This document shows, in pieces, positions 1 to 8,594 of a stretch of DNA of 29,070 nucleotides. The notes under the pieces were generated by a model. The model had not been told where the DNA came from, did not search any database, and saw only the letters and a list, made by a program, of their open reading frames with translations. The stretch's first letter is position 1. Each line of letters starts with the position of its first letter. This DNA comes from Symsagittifera roscoffensis (taxonomy: Eukaryota > Xenacoelomorpha > Acoela > Convolutidae): the NCBI RefSeq assembly GCF_963678635.1, contig NW_026970685.1:35001-64070 (forward strand). The letters are read 5' to 3'. The position numbers and the translations under genes are program-made.

Positions 1-1106
1 TTTGCGCAACCAATGCGTCCTCCTACACATGAACATACTTTAAGACCAGTTCTAAACCAGTCTTAAGCATCCAGCCGAAGCCAGAATCTGATGTTCATGG
101 TCAGGTATAGGCCACGAGCTCTAGTGCCATCCATTTTCAGGGCTGATTGATTCGGCAGGTGAGTTGTTACACATTCCTTAGCGGTTTTCAACTTCCATGA
201 CCACCGTCCTGCTGTCAATATCAATCAACACCTTTTGTGGTGACTCATGAGCAAGTAGTTAGGCGCCTTAACCCAACTTTTGGTTCATCCCACATCGCCG
301 GTTCTGCTTACCAAAAGCGGCCCACAAAAAGCTCGCATTCAAAGTTCAAGTGCAATTAAGTCACAAGAACATCTCACCGATTTATAGTTTGAGAATAGGT
401 GAAGGAAAAGTTTTCCCCCAGTCCTCTAATCATTCGCTTTAACCGATGAAATTGCACAGCGAAGATTTTTCAATCTTGCTTAAGCTTTTGCTATCCTGAG
501 GGAAACTTCGGAGGAAACCAGCTACTAGATGGTTCGATTAGTCTTTCGCCCCTATGCTCAGGTCAGACGATCGATTTGCACGTCAGAACCGCTTCGGGCT
601 TCCACCATGGTTTCCCGTGGCTTCACCCTGCCCAAGCATAGATCACCATCTTTCGGGTCGTGTGCTACTTGCTCTGGATCAGTCATGTTTTAGCAACATA
701 ACCGTCCGTGGTTGCGAGACATCGCTTTGACGCTCTCACCACAAAAGTTAATGCAACTCATAAAAGTTACACCGTTCACTTTCATTACGCGTGTACGCTT
801 TCAAACAGCGACAGCACTTGCAAGCAACTCACACTCCTTGGTCCGTGTTTCAAGACGGGCTGTAGAGAGCATTGATTGGGATGTTAAGGTCAGACAGGCA
901 AACAAAAGAGATAAAACTTTATCTCATTTAGTCAAGACACAACAAATTTGAAATCCGAAGAAAACAAATAGCTCGCATCTTTAACAATGATCACCAAAAG
1001 ACTTTAACAACACTACCCGGTGGTCTAGAATCAAGTTCAAGACATTGGGCATGATAACGCTCACTCCAGTTCTCCTTCAACGGTTTCACGTACTTTTCAC
1101 TCTCTC

Positions 1107-1144
<38 letters not shown>

Positions 1145-1483
1145 TGCTATCGGTCTCGCTTTATAATTAGCTTTTGGAGAGACATATCTCCAGCTTCGAG
1201 TTGCACTTTCAAACAACTCTACTCATAGGAATGCGCCGTCGACAAGTTATAACAAGACTGTTACGGGATTTTTACCCTCTTTGATGCTATTTTCCAATAG
1301 ACATCCAGTCAAGTCAACAAGCCAGGCAGCAAACCATACCGGACACCGAGGAGTGTTACCACTCCTCTTCCCGATGAGCTTTTCCCTGTTCATTCGCCAT
1401 TACTAAGGGATTCTCGGTTGATTTCTTTTCCTCCCCTTACTGATATGCTTAAGTTCAGGGGGTTCTCTCGTCCAAATCAGGTT
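1..1483 (-). rRNA. 28S (large subunit) rRNA, 5' part, cut by window edge
   Basis: Large-subunit rRNA of unit 1, read on the minus strand from about 1483 to the left edge. The 5' end is placed by the conserved start with GAACTTAAGCATATCAG at 1441-1457. Other conserved core strings follow in the right order: CCGTGAGGGAAAG (1124-1136), CCCGTCTTGAAACACGGAC (841-859), CCCGAAAGATGGTGATC (around 641-658), the AGCTGGTTTCCTCCGAAG block (491-523), GTAAGCAGAACCGGCGATG (294-312) and CAGCAGGACGGTGGTCATGG (about 191-214). This covers domain I and most of domain II; the rest lies outside the window. No break is visible, so it may be an intact gene. Several open reading frames here are chance frames over rRNA. 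Confidence 0.96.
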
Positions 1484-1807
1484 ACGATTTAAAGGCACTC
1501 AAGCATCCATAAAACTACCGAAGTAGTAATGTGCAGGAGTTTATCACTCTAGCTTAGGCAAACTGAAGATCGAACACTGTTTAAACGCGCTCTCAATGCA
1601 ATCACATGTATCACACCGGTACTAAATCTGAACAGCTCTTTGATCAACAGAATACCCAAGTTTGAGCGACTTGATTTAAGTGTTCTAACCAATCCCGAAG
1701 GATCTCGTAGATACACCAGCAAAAGAACGGACCAATCCGAAGACAGATCGCTCTTACCCTCAGATTTCTCCAAAAGTAAGCGTTCAATCGATTTCAAATA
1801 ACCCTGA
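1484..1807 (-). other. Internal transcribed spacer 2 (ITS2), unit 1
   Basis: Spacer of about 324 bp between the 3' end of 5.8S and the 5' end of 28S. Positions 1557 to about 1797 are the diverged parent-like copy of sequence amplified in the ITS1 332-bp array: both carry the stretch around AAACTGAAGATCGAACACTG and the downstream AATCCGAAGAC and TTTCTCCAAAAGTAAG blocks. The inverted repeat AATCCGA/TCAGATT here matches the perfect AATCCGA/TCGGATT of the array; in the pre-rRNA sense the change is only a G-U wobble. Boundaries are set by homology. Confidence 0.85.
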
Positions 1808-1950
1808 TTCGGACGCGATCAACAGCCGAAGCTGAGACCGCCTTTTGCGTTAGAGAGGTCAGTAAACAAATCTTGCGATTCTTACTGAATTAACACATAT
1901 AGCTGTGCTCCTCCTCGTAAAGCGAGCCTAGTGATCCCCCGTTGAAGGTT
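1808..1950 (-). rRNA. 5.8S rRNA, unit 1 (divergent)
   Basis: Minus-strand sequence starting AACCTTCAACGGGGGATCAC lines up with the 5.8S start (…GCGGTGGATCACTCGGCTCG). It continues with GAGGAGCACAGC, the counterpart of GAAGAACGCAGC, then TTAATTCAGTAAGAATCGCA for the …TGTGAATTGCA core, then CTCTAACGCAAAAGGCGGTC for TTCGAACGCA…GCGG, and a GC hairpin CAGC-TTCG-GCTG near the 3' end followed by GCGTC. Length is about 143 nt, slightly short of the usual 150-160. It lies between ITS1 and ITS2, as expected. It is much more diverged than the flanking 18S and 28S; the 3' end is approximate. Confidence 0.85.
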
Positions 1951-1980
1951 GTTTTTCGACCATCTAGCACTGGTTTGATT

Positions 1981-3850
1981 TAGAACAAAGCCAACCGCAG
2001 TCGGACTTTGAGCTGTCTCGACCACCCTGTTTTTTAGCATTTGGGCCTTCGCTTTCCTCAGTCTTTCTCTTACAACGGCAAACTGAAGATCGAACACTGT
2101 TTAAACGCGCTCTCAATGCAATCACATGTATCACACCGGTACTACATCTGAACAGCTCTTTGATCAACAGAATACCCAAGTTCGAGCGACTTGCTTAAGT
2201 GTTCTATCCAGTCCCTAAGGATCTGACAGATACACCAGTAAAAGAACCGGATCAATCCGAAGACTGATCACTCCTACGATCGGATTTCTCCAAAAGTAAG
2301 TGTTCACTCGATTAGAACAAAGCCAACCGCAGTCGGACTTTGAGCTGTCTGGACCACCCTGTTCTTAAGCATTTGGGCCTTCGCTTTCCTCAGTCTTTCT
2401 CTTACAACGGCAAACTGAAGATCGAACACTGTTTAAACGCGCTCTCAATGCAATCACATGTATCACACCGGTACTACATCTGAACAGCTCTTTGATCAAC
2501 AGAATACCCAAGTTCGAGCGACCTGCTTAAGTGTTCTATCCAGTCCCTAAGGATCTGACAGATACACCAGTAAAAGAACCGGATCAATCCGAAGACTGAT
2601 CACTCCTACGATCGGATTTCTCCAAAAGTAAGTGTTCACTCGATTAGAACAAAGCCAACCGCAGTCGGACTTTGAGCTGTCTGGACCACCCTGTTCTTAA
2701 GCATTTGGGCCTTCGCTTTCCTCAGTCTTTCTCTTACAACGGCAAACTGAAGATCGAACACTGTTTAAACGCGCTCTCAATGCAATCACATGTATCACAC
2801 CGGTACTACATCTGAACAGCTCTTTGATCAACAGAATACCCAAGTTCGAGCGACTTGCTTAAGTGTTCTATCCAGTCCCTAAGGATCTGACAGATACACC
2901 AGTAAAAGAACCGGATCAATCCGAAGACTGATCACTCCTACGATCGGATTTCTCCAAAAGTAAGTGTTCACTCGATTAGAACAAAGCCAACCGCAGTCGG
3001 ACTTTGAGCTGTCTGGACCACCCTGTTCTTAAGCATTTGGGCCTTCGCTTTCCTCAGTCTTTCTCTTACAACGGCAAACTGAAGATCGAACACTGTTTAA
3101 ACGCGCTCTCAATGCAATCACATGTATCACACCGGTACTACATCTGAACAGCTCTTTGATCAACAGAATACCCAAGTTCGAGCGACTTGCTTAAGTGTTC
3201 TATCCAGTCCCTAAGGATCTGACAGATACACCAGTAAAAGAACCGGATCAATCCGAAGACTGATCACTCCTACGATCGGATTTCTCCAAAAGTAAGTGTT
3301 CACTCGATTAGAACAAAGCCAACCGCAGTCGGACTTTGAGCTGTCTGGACCACCCTGTTCTTAAGCATTTGGGCCTTCGCTTTCCTCAGTCTTTCTCTTA
3401 CAACGGCAAACTGAAGATCGAACACTGTTTAAACGCGCTCTCAATGCAATCACATGTATCACACCGGTACTACATCTGAACAGCTCTTTGATCAACAGAA
3501 TACCCAAGTTCGAGCGACTTGCTTAAGTGTTCTATCCAGTCCCTAAGGATCTGACAGATACACCAGTAAAAGAACCGGATCAATCCGAAGACTGATCACT
3601 CCTACGATCGGATTTCTCCAAAAGTAAGTGTTCACTCGATTAGAACAAAGCCAACCGCAGTCGGACTTTGAGCTGTCTGGACCACCCTGTTCTTAAGCAT
3701 TTGGGCCTTCGCTTTCCTCAGTCTTTCTCTTACAACGGCAAACTGAAGATCGAACACTGTTTAAACGCGCTCTCAATGCAATCACATGTATCACACCGGT
3801 ACTACATCTGAACAGCTCTTTGATCAACAGAATACCCAAGTTCGAGTGAC
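1981..3850 (-). repeat. 332-bp tandem array: ITS2 fused to ITS1 end, 5.8S excised (unit 1)
   Basis: Units start at 1981, 2313, 2645, 2977, 3309 and 3641 (TAGAACAAAGCC), giving five full copies of 332 bp plus 210 bp. Each copy reads, on the plus strand, ITS1 3' end, then the ITS2-like block beginning AAACTGAAGATCGAACACTG, up to CACTCGAT where the next copy begins. Compared with the real ITS2-5.8S-ITS1 path (1557-2077, 520 bp), the repeat lacks about 188 bp that contain the entire 5.8S gene. The join lies at a short GATT shared by both flanks. Copies are almost identical; one difference is a C for T at 2522-2523. The last copy has GAGTGAC instead of GAGCGAC before it joins the 28S fragment. Each copy holds the inverted repeat AATCCGA/TCGGATT (first at 2254-2260 and 2280-2286). 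Confidence 0.93.
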
Positions 3851-4090
3851 CTCCCATCATCAATGGGGGATTGCATTCCTATCTGACATCGGGGTCAACA
3901 GCATCAATATACTTGATACTGCCAATTTAAACCATTAAAGGCAATTTTCATGATGCAGATAGAGCAATTCAATCTACGCTTTAGGTCATCAATTGTAGCT
4001 TCGCATCCGCCTTCTCAGGCAGACGCTTGAAACCAGGGAACTGAACACACTGTTCCTCTCGTACTAAGTGTTACCCAAGCATAGATCACC
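3851..4090 (-). pseudogene. 28S rRNA 3'-end fragment with sarcin-ricin loop, copy X in ITS1 (unit 1)
   Basis: In transcript sense this starts with GGTGATCTATGCTTGGG (4074-4090), identical to 28S domain II at 631-647. It then jumps to CTTAGTACGAGAGGAACAG, the sarcin-ricin loop of domain VI, and continues through the helices behind it to GCGAAGCTAC and a ~100-bp tail. The tail holds a 9-bp hairpin (3899-3907 with 3913-3921, one G-U in the pre-rRNA sense) and a CCCAT/ATGGG dyad before it meets the ITS repeat at 3850. All of 28S between domain II and domain VI is missing, so this cannot be a whole gene. How far the true 28S 3' end reaches into the tail is uncertain. Confidence 0.85.
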
Positions 4091-4254
4091 CTGTTTTTGA
4101 GCGTTTGGGCCCTCGCTTTTCTCAGTCTTACTCTTACGAAGGCAAACTGAAGATCGAACACTGTTTAAACGCTCTCTCAATGCAATCACATGTATCACAC
4201 CGGTACTACATCTAAACAGCTCTTTGATCAACAGAATACCCAAGTTCGAGCGAC
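4091..4254 (-). repeat. Diverged ITS1-end/ITS2 block between the 28S fragments (unit 1)
   Basis: This is a diverged copy of half of the 332-bp unit: it holds the GGGCC…CAGTCTTACTC part of the ITS1 3' end and the 114-bp ITS2-like element (4141-4254) ending CAAGTTCGAGCGAC. It differs from the array copies at several bases (for example GCTCTCTC for GCGCTCTC), so it was probably not homogenised with them. Confidence 0.85.
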
Positions 4255-4497
4255 CTCCCATCATCAATGGGGGATTGCATTCCTATCTGACATCGGGGTC
4301 AACAGCATCAATATACTTGATACTGCCAATTTAAACCATTAAAGGCAATTTTCATGATGCAGATAGAGCAATTCAATCTACGCTTTAGGTCATCAATTGT
4401 AGCTTCGCATCCGCCTTCTCAGGCAGACGCTTGAAACCAGGGAACTGAACACACTGTTCCTCTCGTACTAAGTGTGATTACCCAAGCATAGATCACC
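4255..4497 (-). pseudogene. 28S rRNA 3'-end fragment with sarcin-ricin loop, copy Y in ITS1 (unit 1)
   Basis: Second copy of the 28S domain II/domain VI fragment, nearly identical to copy X but 3 bp longer before the sarcin-ricin loop (GTGTGATTACCC against GTGTTACCC on the plus strand). The longer form reads GGTAATCACACTTAGTACG in transcript sense, closer to normal 28S, so copy Y is probably the less altered one. The 17-nt domain II piece is at 4481-4497. The hairpin of the tail recurs at 4303-4325. Confidence 0.85.
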
Positions 4498-4667
4498 CTG
4501 TTCTTAAGCATTCGGGCCTTCGCTTTCCTCAGTCTTTCTCTAACGAAAGCAAACTGAAAATCGTACACTGTTTAAACGACCAACAAACAAGCTTATCTAG
4601 GAGAAGTTACTCCTAAGCTACCATCTAAACAGCTTTTTGATCAACAGAATACCCAAGTTTGAGCGAC
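4498..4667 (-). repeat. Most diverged ITS2-like block, with replaced hairpin arm (unit 1)
   Basis: ITS1-end sequence (TTCTTAAGCATTCGGGCC) is followed by a ninth copy of the 114-bp ITS2-like element (4549-4667). The ends match the other copies (AAACTGAAAATCGTACACTG, TTTTTGATCAACAGAATACC). The middle, which in other copies can pair ATGTA with TACAT, is replaced by unrelated sequence that can itself form a hairpin (TAGGAG 4598-4603 with CTCCTA 4610-4615). Confidence 0.75.
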
Positions 4668-4670
4668 TTC

Positions 4671-4860
4671 CTTTTGGCGTCAACAATGACGAGGCATTCG
4701 GCTACCTGCTTTTGGCGTCAACAATGACGAGGCATTTGGCTACCTGCTTTTGGCGTCAAAAATGACGAGGCATTTGGCTACCTGCTTTTGGCGTCAAAAA
4801 TGACGAGGCATTTGGCTACCTGATTTTGGCGTCAACAATGACGAGACATTTGGCTACCTT
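4671..4860. repeat. Five 38-bp tandem hairpin repeats (unit 1)
   Basis: Five exact-length copies start at 4671, 4709, 4747, 4785 and 4823, core CTTTTGGCGTCAACAATGAC. Each holds an inverted repeat CGTCA-ACAA-TGACG (some copies have loop AAAA), followed by AGGCATTTGGCTACCTG. Sequence variation falls in the loop and just outside the stem, apart from one late change (GAGACATT for GAGGCATT). Confidence 0.92.
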
Positions 4861-4875
4861 CTCTCTTGCTATAAT

Positions 4876-4996
4876 GCACCACTGACTCTCACTTGCTATC
4901 ATCCACACCGAGCAAGCTACTTTGACTGGGAGCCCATCCCCAGTCTCAAGCTATCATGCACCACCGTTTTTCTTGCTAATGCACCACCATCATACT
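4876..4996. repeat. Diverged single copy of the ITS1 100-bp repeat (unit 1)
   Basis: GCACCACTGACTCTCACTTG, then GAGCAAGCTACTTTGACTGG, CCCATCCCCAGTCTC and CATGCACCACCG follow the order of the 100-bp repeats at 5166-5500, with substitutions and a short insertion. It directly adjoins the block at 4997 that matches the right-hand 168-bp array; the same order occurs at 25711-25803. Confidence 0.8.
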
Positions 4997-5145
4997 AAGG
5001 ATCACCAACAAGGATCACCTTGAGTTAACCTAACTTGCATCAGGTCAACTCTCTTTGAATTATCTTTCGGGAATCTAAGGTGATCCATTAAGGACTACCT
5101 TGAGCCAATCTAACCTTAGCTAGACCAACTCTTAGATGAACCATG
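4997..5145. repeat. Single ITS1 copy of the sequence amplified at 25803-29070 (unit 1)
   Basis: From AAGGATCACCAACAAGGATC through TCTTTCGGGAATCTAAGGTG to CAACTCTTAGATG this follows the right-hand 168-bp repeat along its whole length with a minority of substitutions. It has the same perfect inverted repeat GGATCACCTT/AAGGTGATCC and an inner stem GAGTTAACCT/AGGTCAACTC. Confidence 0.9.
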
Positions 5146-5165
5146 AAGGAACATCATGCTATCAT

Positions 5166-5500
5166 GCACCACCGACTCTTCCTTGCTATTATCAACCACC
5201 GAGCAAGCTACTTTAACTGGGAGCCAATCCCCAGTCTCATGCACCACCGTCTCTCTTACTCACATGCACCACCGACTCTTCCTTGCTATTATCAACCACC
5301 GAGCAAGCTACTTTAACTGGGAGCCAATCCCCAGTCTCATGCACCACCGTCTCTCTTACTCTCATGCACCACCGACTCTTTCTTGCTATCATCAACCACC
5401 GAGCAAGCTACTTTGACTGGGAGCCAATCCCCAGTCTCATGCACCACCGTCTCTCTTACACTCATGCACCACCGACTCTTTCTTGATTATGCACCACCAC
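5166..5500. repeat. 100-bp tandem repeats in ITS1 next to 18S (unit 1)
   Basis: Copies begin at 5166, 5266, 5366 and 5466 with GCACCACCGACTCTT, at an exact 100-bp period; the last is partial. Each holds GAGCAAGCTACTTTGACTGG (or TTTAACTGG), GAGCCAATCCCCAGTCTCAT and a second GCACCACCG box. The open frames rich in MHHR and LSCYH over this stretch are frames of the repeat, not genes. The GCAAGCTACTTTGACTGGG string also occurs in the 5' external spacer repeats. Confidence 0.93.
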
Positions 5501-5588
5501 CTTTCAGCAAAATCTCCAAAAAGATCTACTGCGTACCGGGTCATATTTAATGAGCTGACCGGCTCTTCGCTCAAACAGTGGCATTAGT

Positions 5589-5610
5589 CACTGATCCTTC
5601 CGCAGGTTCC

Positions 5611-5648
<38 letters not shown>

Positions 5649-5734
5649 CAATTAAGCTCGATCCGCTTCCACCTATTGCCAGGACCGAAGTCTCAGCGAC
5701 GGGCTTCCGCAATTCTTGCTTAAACATCCAATCA

Positions 5735-5774
<40 letters not shown>

Positions 5775-6219
5775 ATCCCCAGTAGTTGTTGACTACCGAG
5801 TACTAGGAATTCCTGGTTCACGAATGCAAGTTACAACATTCGATCCCCTTCACGCTCATGAATTTTAGGTGATTACCCGGACCATATAGGCCAAGGTTAT
5901 CCCTCAATTTAAATTCACCAGTGTAGCGCGCGTGCAGTCCAGGACATCTAAGGGCATCACAGACCTGTTATAGCCTCACTTCACTTGTGCTATTTAATTG
6001 CACATAGTACCTCTAAGAAGTAACCAATACTCTAACGAGAATGGCACTATTTAGATGATCAAGATCTCGTTCGTTATCGGAATTAACCAGACAGATCACT
6101 CCACTAACTAAGAACGGCCATGCACCACCGCCCATATAATCATGAAAGATCATCAATCTGTCAATCCTTAAGATGTCTGGACCTGGTGAGATTTCCCGTG
6201 TTGAGTCAAATTAAGCCGC

Positions 6220-6265
<46 letters not shown>

Positions 6266-7405
6266 GATTTTGCAACCATACTTCCCCCGGAACCAATAAA
6301 CTTTGGTTTCCCGGTTAATTTCTTGCCAAGTCAGAAGAGACTTTGACAAATCGTAAGTTGGTATAGTTTATGGTTAGAATTACGAGGGTATCTAATCCTC
6401 TTCAATACTCTAACTTTCGTTCTTGATTAATGAAAACATTCTTGGCAAATGCTTTCGCAGTAGTTTGTCTTGCCACGATCCAAGAATTTCACCTCTAACG
6501 TAGCAATACAAATGCCCCCGGCTGTTCCTTTCAATCATTACCGCACTTTAGCCACCGGCATCAGTAAAACGCGGGTCATTCTCCATTATTCCATGCTTGA
6601 TTATTCAATCCCAAAGGATGCTTTGAACACTCTAATTTTCTCAAAGTGAAAACACCGTTTCCACACCTCGTCACATTTAAGTGCAAGGTATTTCTTCGAT
6701 GCGAAGGATGAGCGTAACGAGTGGAAAGCGTTAACTAACCACCATGTTACCGTTATACTCAAACAGATCCAACTATGAGCTTTTTAAACGCAGCAACTTT
6801 TGCATACGCTTGTAGAGGCTGGTATTACCGCGGCTGCTGGCACCAGACTTGCCCTCTACTCGATCATCAAAGGAGCTTTTGCATCCTTTCCATTCTGATT
6901 ACAAACCATTAAGGCTCATATCATTATTTCTCGTCACTACCTCCTCGTGCGGAGAGTGGGTAATTTGCGTGCCTGCTGCCTTCCTTGGATGTGGTAGCCG
7001 TTTCTAAGGCTCCCTCTCCGGAATCGAACCCTGATTCCCCGTTAGCCGTCACAACCATGGTAGTCCGTTACACTACCATCATAGGTTGATAGCTCAGAAA
7101 TTCGGAAGCTGCGTCCCCCGGCCTAAGCCATCTGGGATCTTTCAGTTACTTTGGATTCATCCGGTATGCGCCCGTACTTAGCAGGTCGCTCGGTGAATTC
7201 TTGTAAAAGTTCGCGACCGGAGTCACGCAATCTGCATGCATTAGCTGCAGGGTTACCGCAGTTATTCATCTGACAGGTAACTCAACTTTTAGATAGTAAC
7301 TGATTTAATGAGCCATTCGCGGTTTCACTTTTGCAAGTTTCACTTACACATGCATGGCTTAGTCTTTCAGACAAGCATATGGCAACTGACAGGATCAATC
7401 AGTTT
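5589..7405 (-). rRNA. 18S (small subunit) rRNA, unit 1
   Basis: Full-length small-subunit rRNA of about 1,817 nt on the minus strand. The 5' end AAACTGATTGATCCTGTCAG (7386-7405) matches the usual TACCTGGTTGATCCTGCCAG. The 3' end GGGGAACCTGCGGAAGGATC is at 5593-5612. In between are GCCAGCAGCCGCGGTAATAC (around 6825-6844), TAGAGGTGAAATTCTTGGAT (6480-6500 region), AAACTTAAAGGAATTGACGG (about 6243-6263), GGTGGTGCATGGCCG (around 6115-6129) and TTTGTACACACCGCCCGTCG (5742-5761). These cover all domains, with no break seen. The core resembles animal 18S, while variable regions are diverged. Open frames within it, such as the 64-codon one at 7331, are shadows. Confidence 0.97.
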
Positions 7406-7523
7406 AAAGTACTTCGGAAGCTAGCTTTTTCAAACCGAACCCTGATTTGCAAGCTGCTACCTTTCCAGAAAGGCACACTAAGGTCAACCTTTCCCACGCA
7501 CAAACTACTACTATCAGCATTTT
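7406..7523 (-). other. 5' external transcribed spacer, part next to 18S (unit 1)
   Basis: Non-repeated sequence of 118 bp directly upstream of 18S in transcript sense. It is the same in unit 2 (18484-18601). I see no rRNA or repeat match in it. Confidence 0.7.
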
Positions 7524-8594
7524 AAACCTTCACGAGCTAAAGAAGTCTTGGGCTCTAGAGGACTTAGGAAAGGCCGTCCTCTGACTAACTCAGTTAAACA
7601 GCATAGTTGTGCACCATTGGTACTGATACGGTAAACCATATCCAACTACACCTATAAGTAAGTCTTTCCTGGGGCACCAAGTCCAGGCTTATGCAAGCGC
7701 CACCAAGCACGTTTCTTTGAGACCACGACGACTTCATCTCGACAGCTCACTTAGTTAAACAGCACGGTTGTTGCACCTCTGGTGCTGATACGGCTAACCA
7801 TATCCAACCATACCTATAAGCAAGCTACTTTGACTGGGGCACCAAGTTCAGTCTCATGCAAGAGCCATCAAGCATGATTAGAACCTTCACGAGCTAAAGC
7901 AATCTTGGACTCTAGAGGACTTAGGAAACGCCGTCCTCTGACTAACTCAGTTAAACAGCATAGTTGTGCACCATTGGTACTGATACGGTAAACCATATCC
8001 AACTACACCTATAAGTAAGTCTTTCCTGGGGCACCAAGTCCAGGCTTATGCAAGCGCCACCAAGCACGTTTCTTTGAGACCAAGACGACTTCATCTCGAC
8101 AGCTCACTTAGTTAAACAGCACGGTTGTTGCACCTCTGGTGCTGATACGGCTAACCATATCCAACCATACCTATAAGCAAGCTACTTTGACTGGGGCACC
8201 AAGTTCAGTCTCATGCAAGAGCCATCAAGCATGATTAGAACCTTCACGAGCTAAAGCAATCTTGGACTCTAGAGGACTTAGGAAACGCCGTCCTCTGACT
8301 AACTCAGTTAAACAGCATAGTTGTGCACCATTGGTACTGATACGGTAAACCATATCCAACTACACCTATAAGTAAGTCTTTCCTGGGGCACCAAGTCCAG
8401 GCTTATGCAAGCGCCACCAAGCACGTTTCTTTGAGACCAAGACGACTTCAACTCGACAGCTCACTTAGTTAAACAGCACGGTTGTTGCACCTCTGGTGCT
8501 GATACGGCTAACCATATCCAACCATACCTATAAGCAAGCTACTTTGACTGGGGCACCAAGTCCAGTCTCATGCAAGAGCCACCAAGCATGATTT
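7524..8594. repeat. Three 357-bp repeats in the 5' external spacer (unit 1)
   Basis: Copies begin at 7524, 7881 and 8238 (AACCTTCACGAGCTAAAG). Each is a dimer of related halves about 161 bp apart: GTTAAACAGCATAGTTGTGC…TAAGTAAGTCTTTCCTGGGG and GTTAAACAGCACGGTTGTTG…CAAGCTACTTTGACTGGGG. Each starts with a 7-bp stem AGAGGAC/GTCCTCT (first at 7557-7563 and 7576-7582). The first copy is the most diverged (AAGAAGTC and AAAGGCC against AAGCAATC and AAACGCC). Unit 2 has only two copies. Confidence 0.93.

Larger units (their letters stand above)
1951..5588 (-). other. Internal transcribed spacer 1 (ITS1), unit 1, expanded and mosaic
   Basis: About 3.64 kb lies between the 3' end of 18S and the 5' end of 5.8S. 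It is built almost wholly of repeats and displaced rDNA pieces. From the 5.8S side these are a 332-bp array, two 28S 3'-end fragments alternating with ITS-like blocks, five 38-bp repeats, one copy of the 168-bp sequence found at the window's right end, and 100-bp repeats next to 18S. The parts are listed separately. Because the pieces lie between 18S and 5.8S in one orientation, they should be in the pre-rRNA and be removed in processing (inference). Confidence 0.85.

Noticed and set aside
1557-1670. The 114-bp element (AAACTGAAGATCGAACACTG to GAGCGAC) as a divergent 5.8S present in nine copies
   Set aside because: Weak similarity suggested this at first, but 1808-1950 matches 5.8S from end to end and lies in the right place. 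The element is ITS2-derived.
1640-1670. Similarity of AATACCCAAGTTTGAG to the nematode SL1 spliced leader
   Set aside because: Sixteen of 17 positions agree, but it is on the strand opposite to the rRNA, lacks a GT donor after GAG, has no Sm site nearby, and the array copies have TTCGAG. Probably chance.
4671-5500. Short regular repeats as a CRISPR array
   Set aside because: There are no unique spacers; whole units are repeated head to tail within eukaryotic ITS1.
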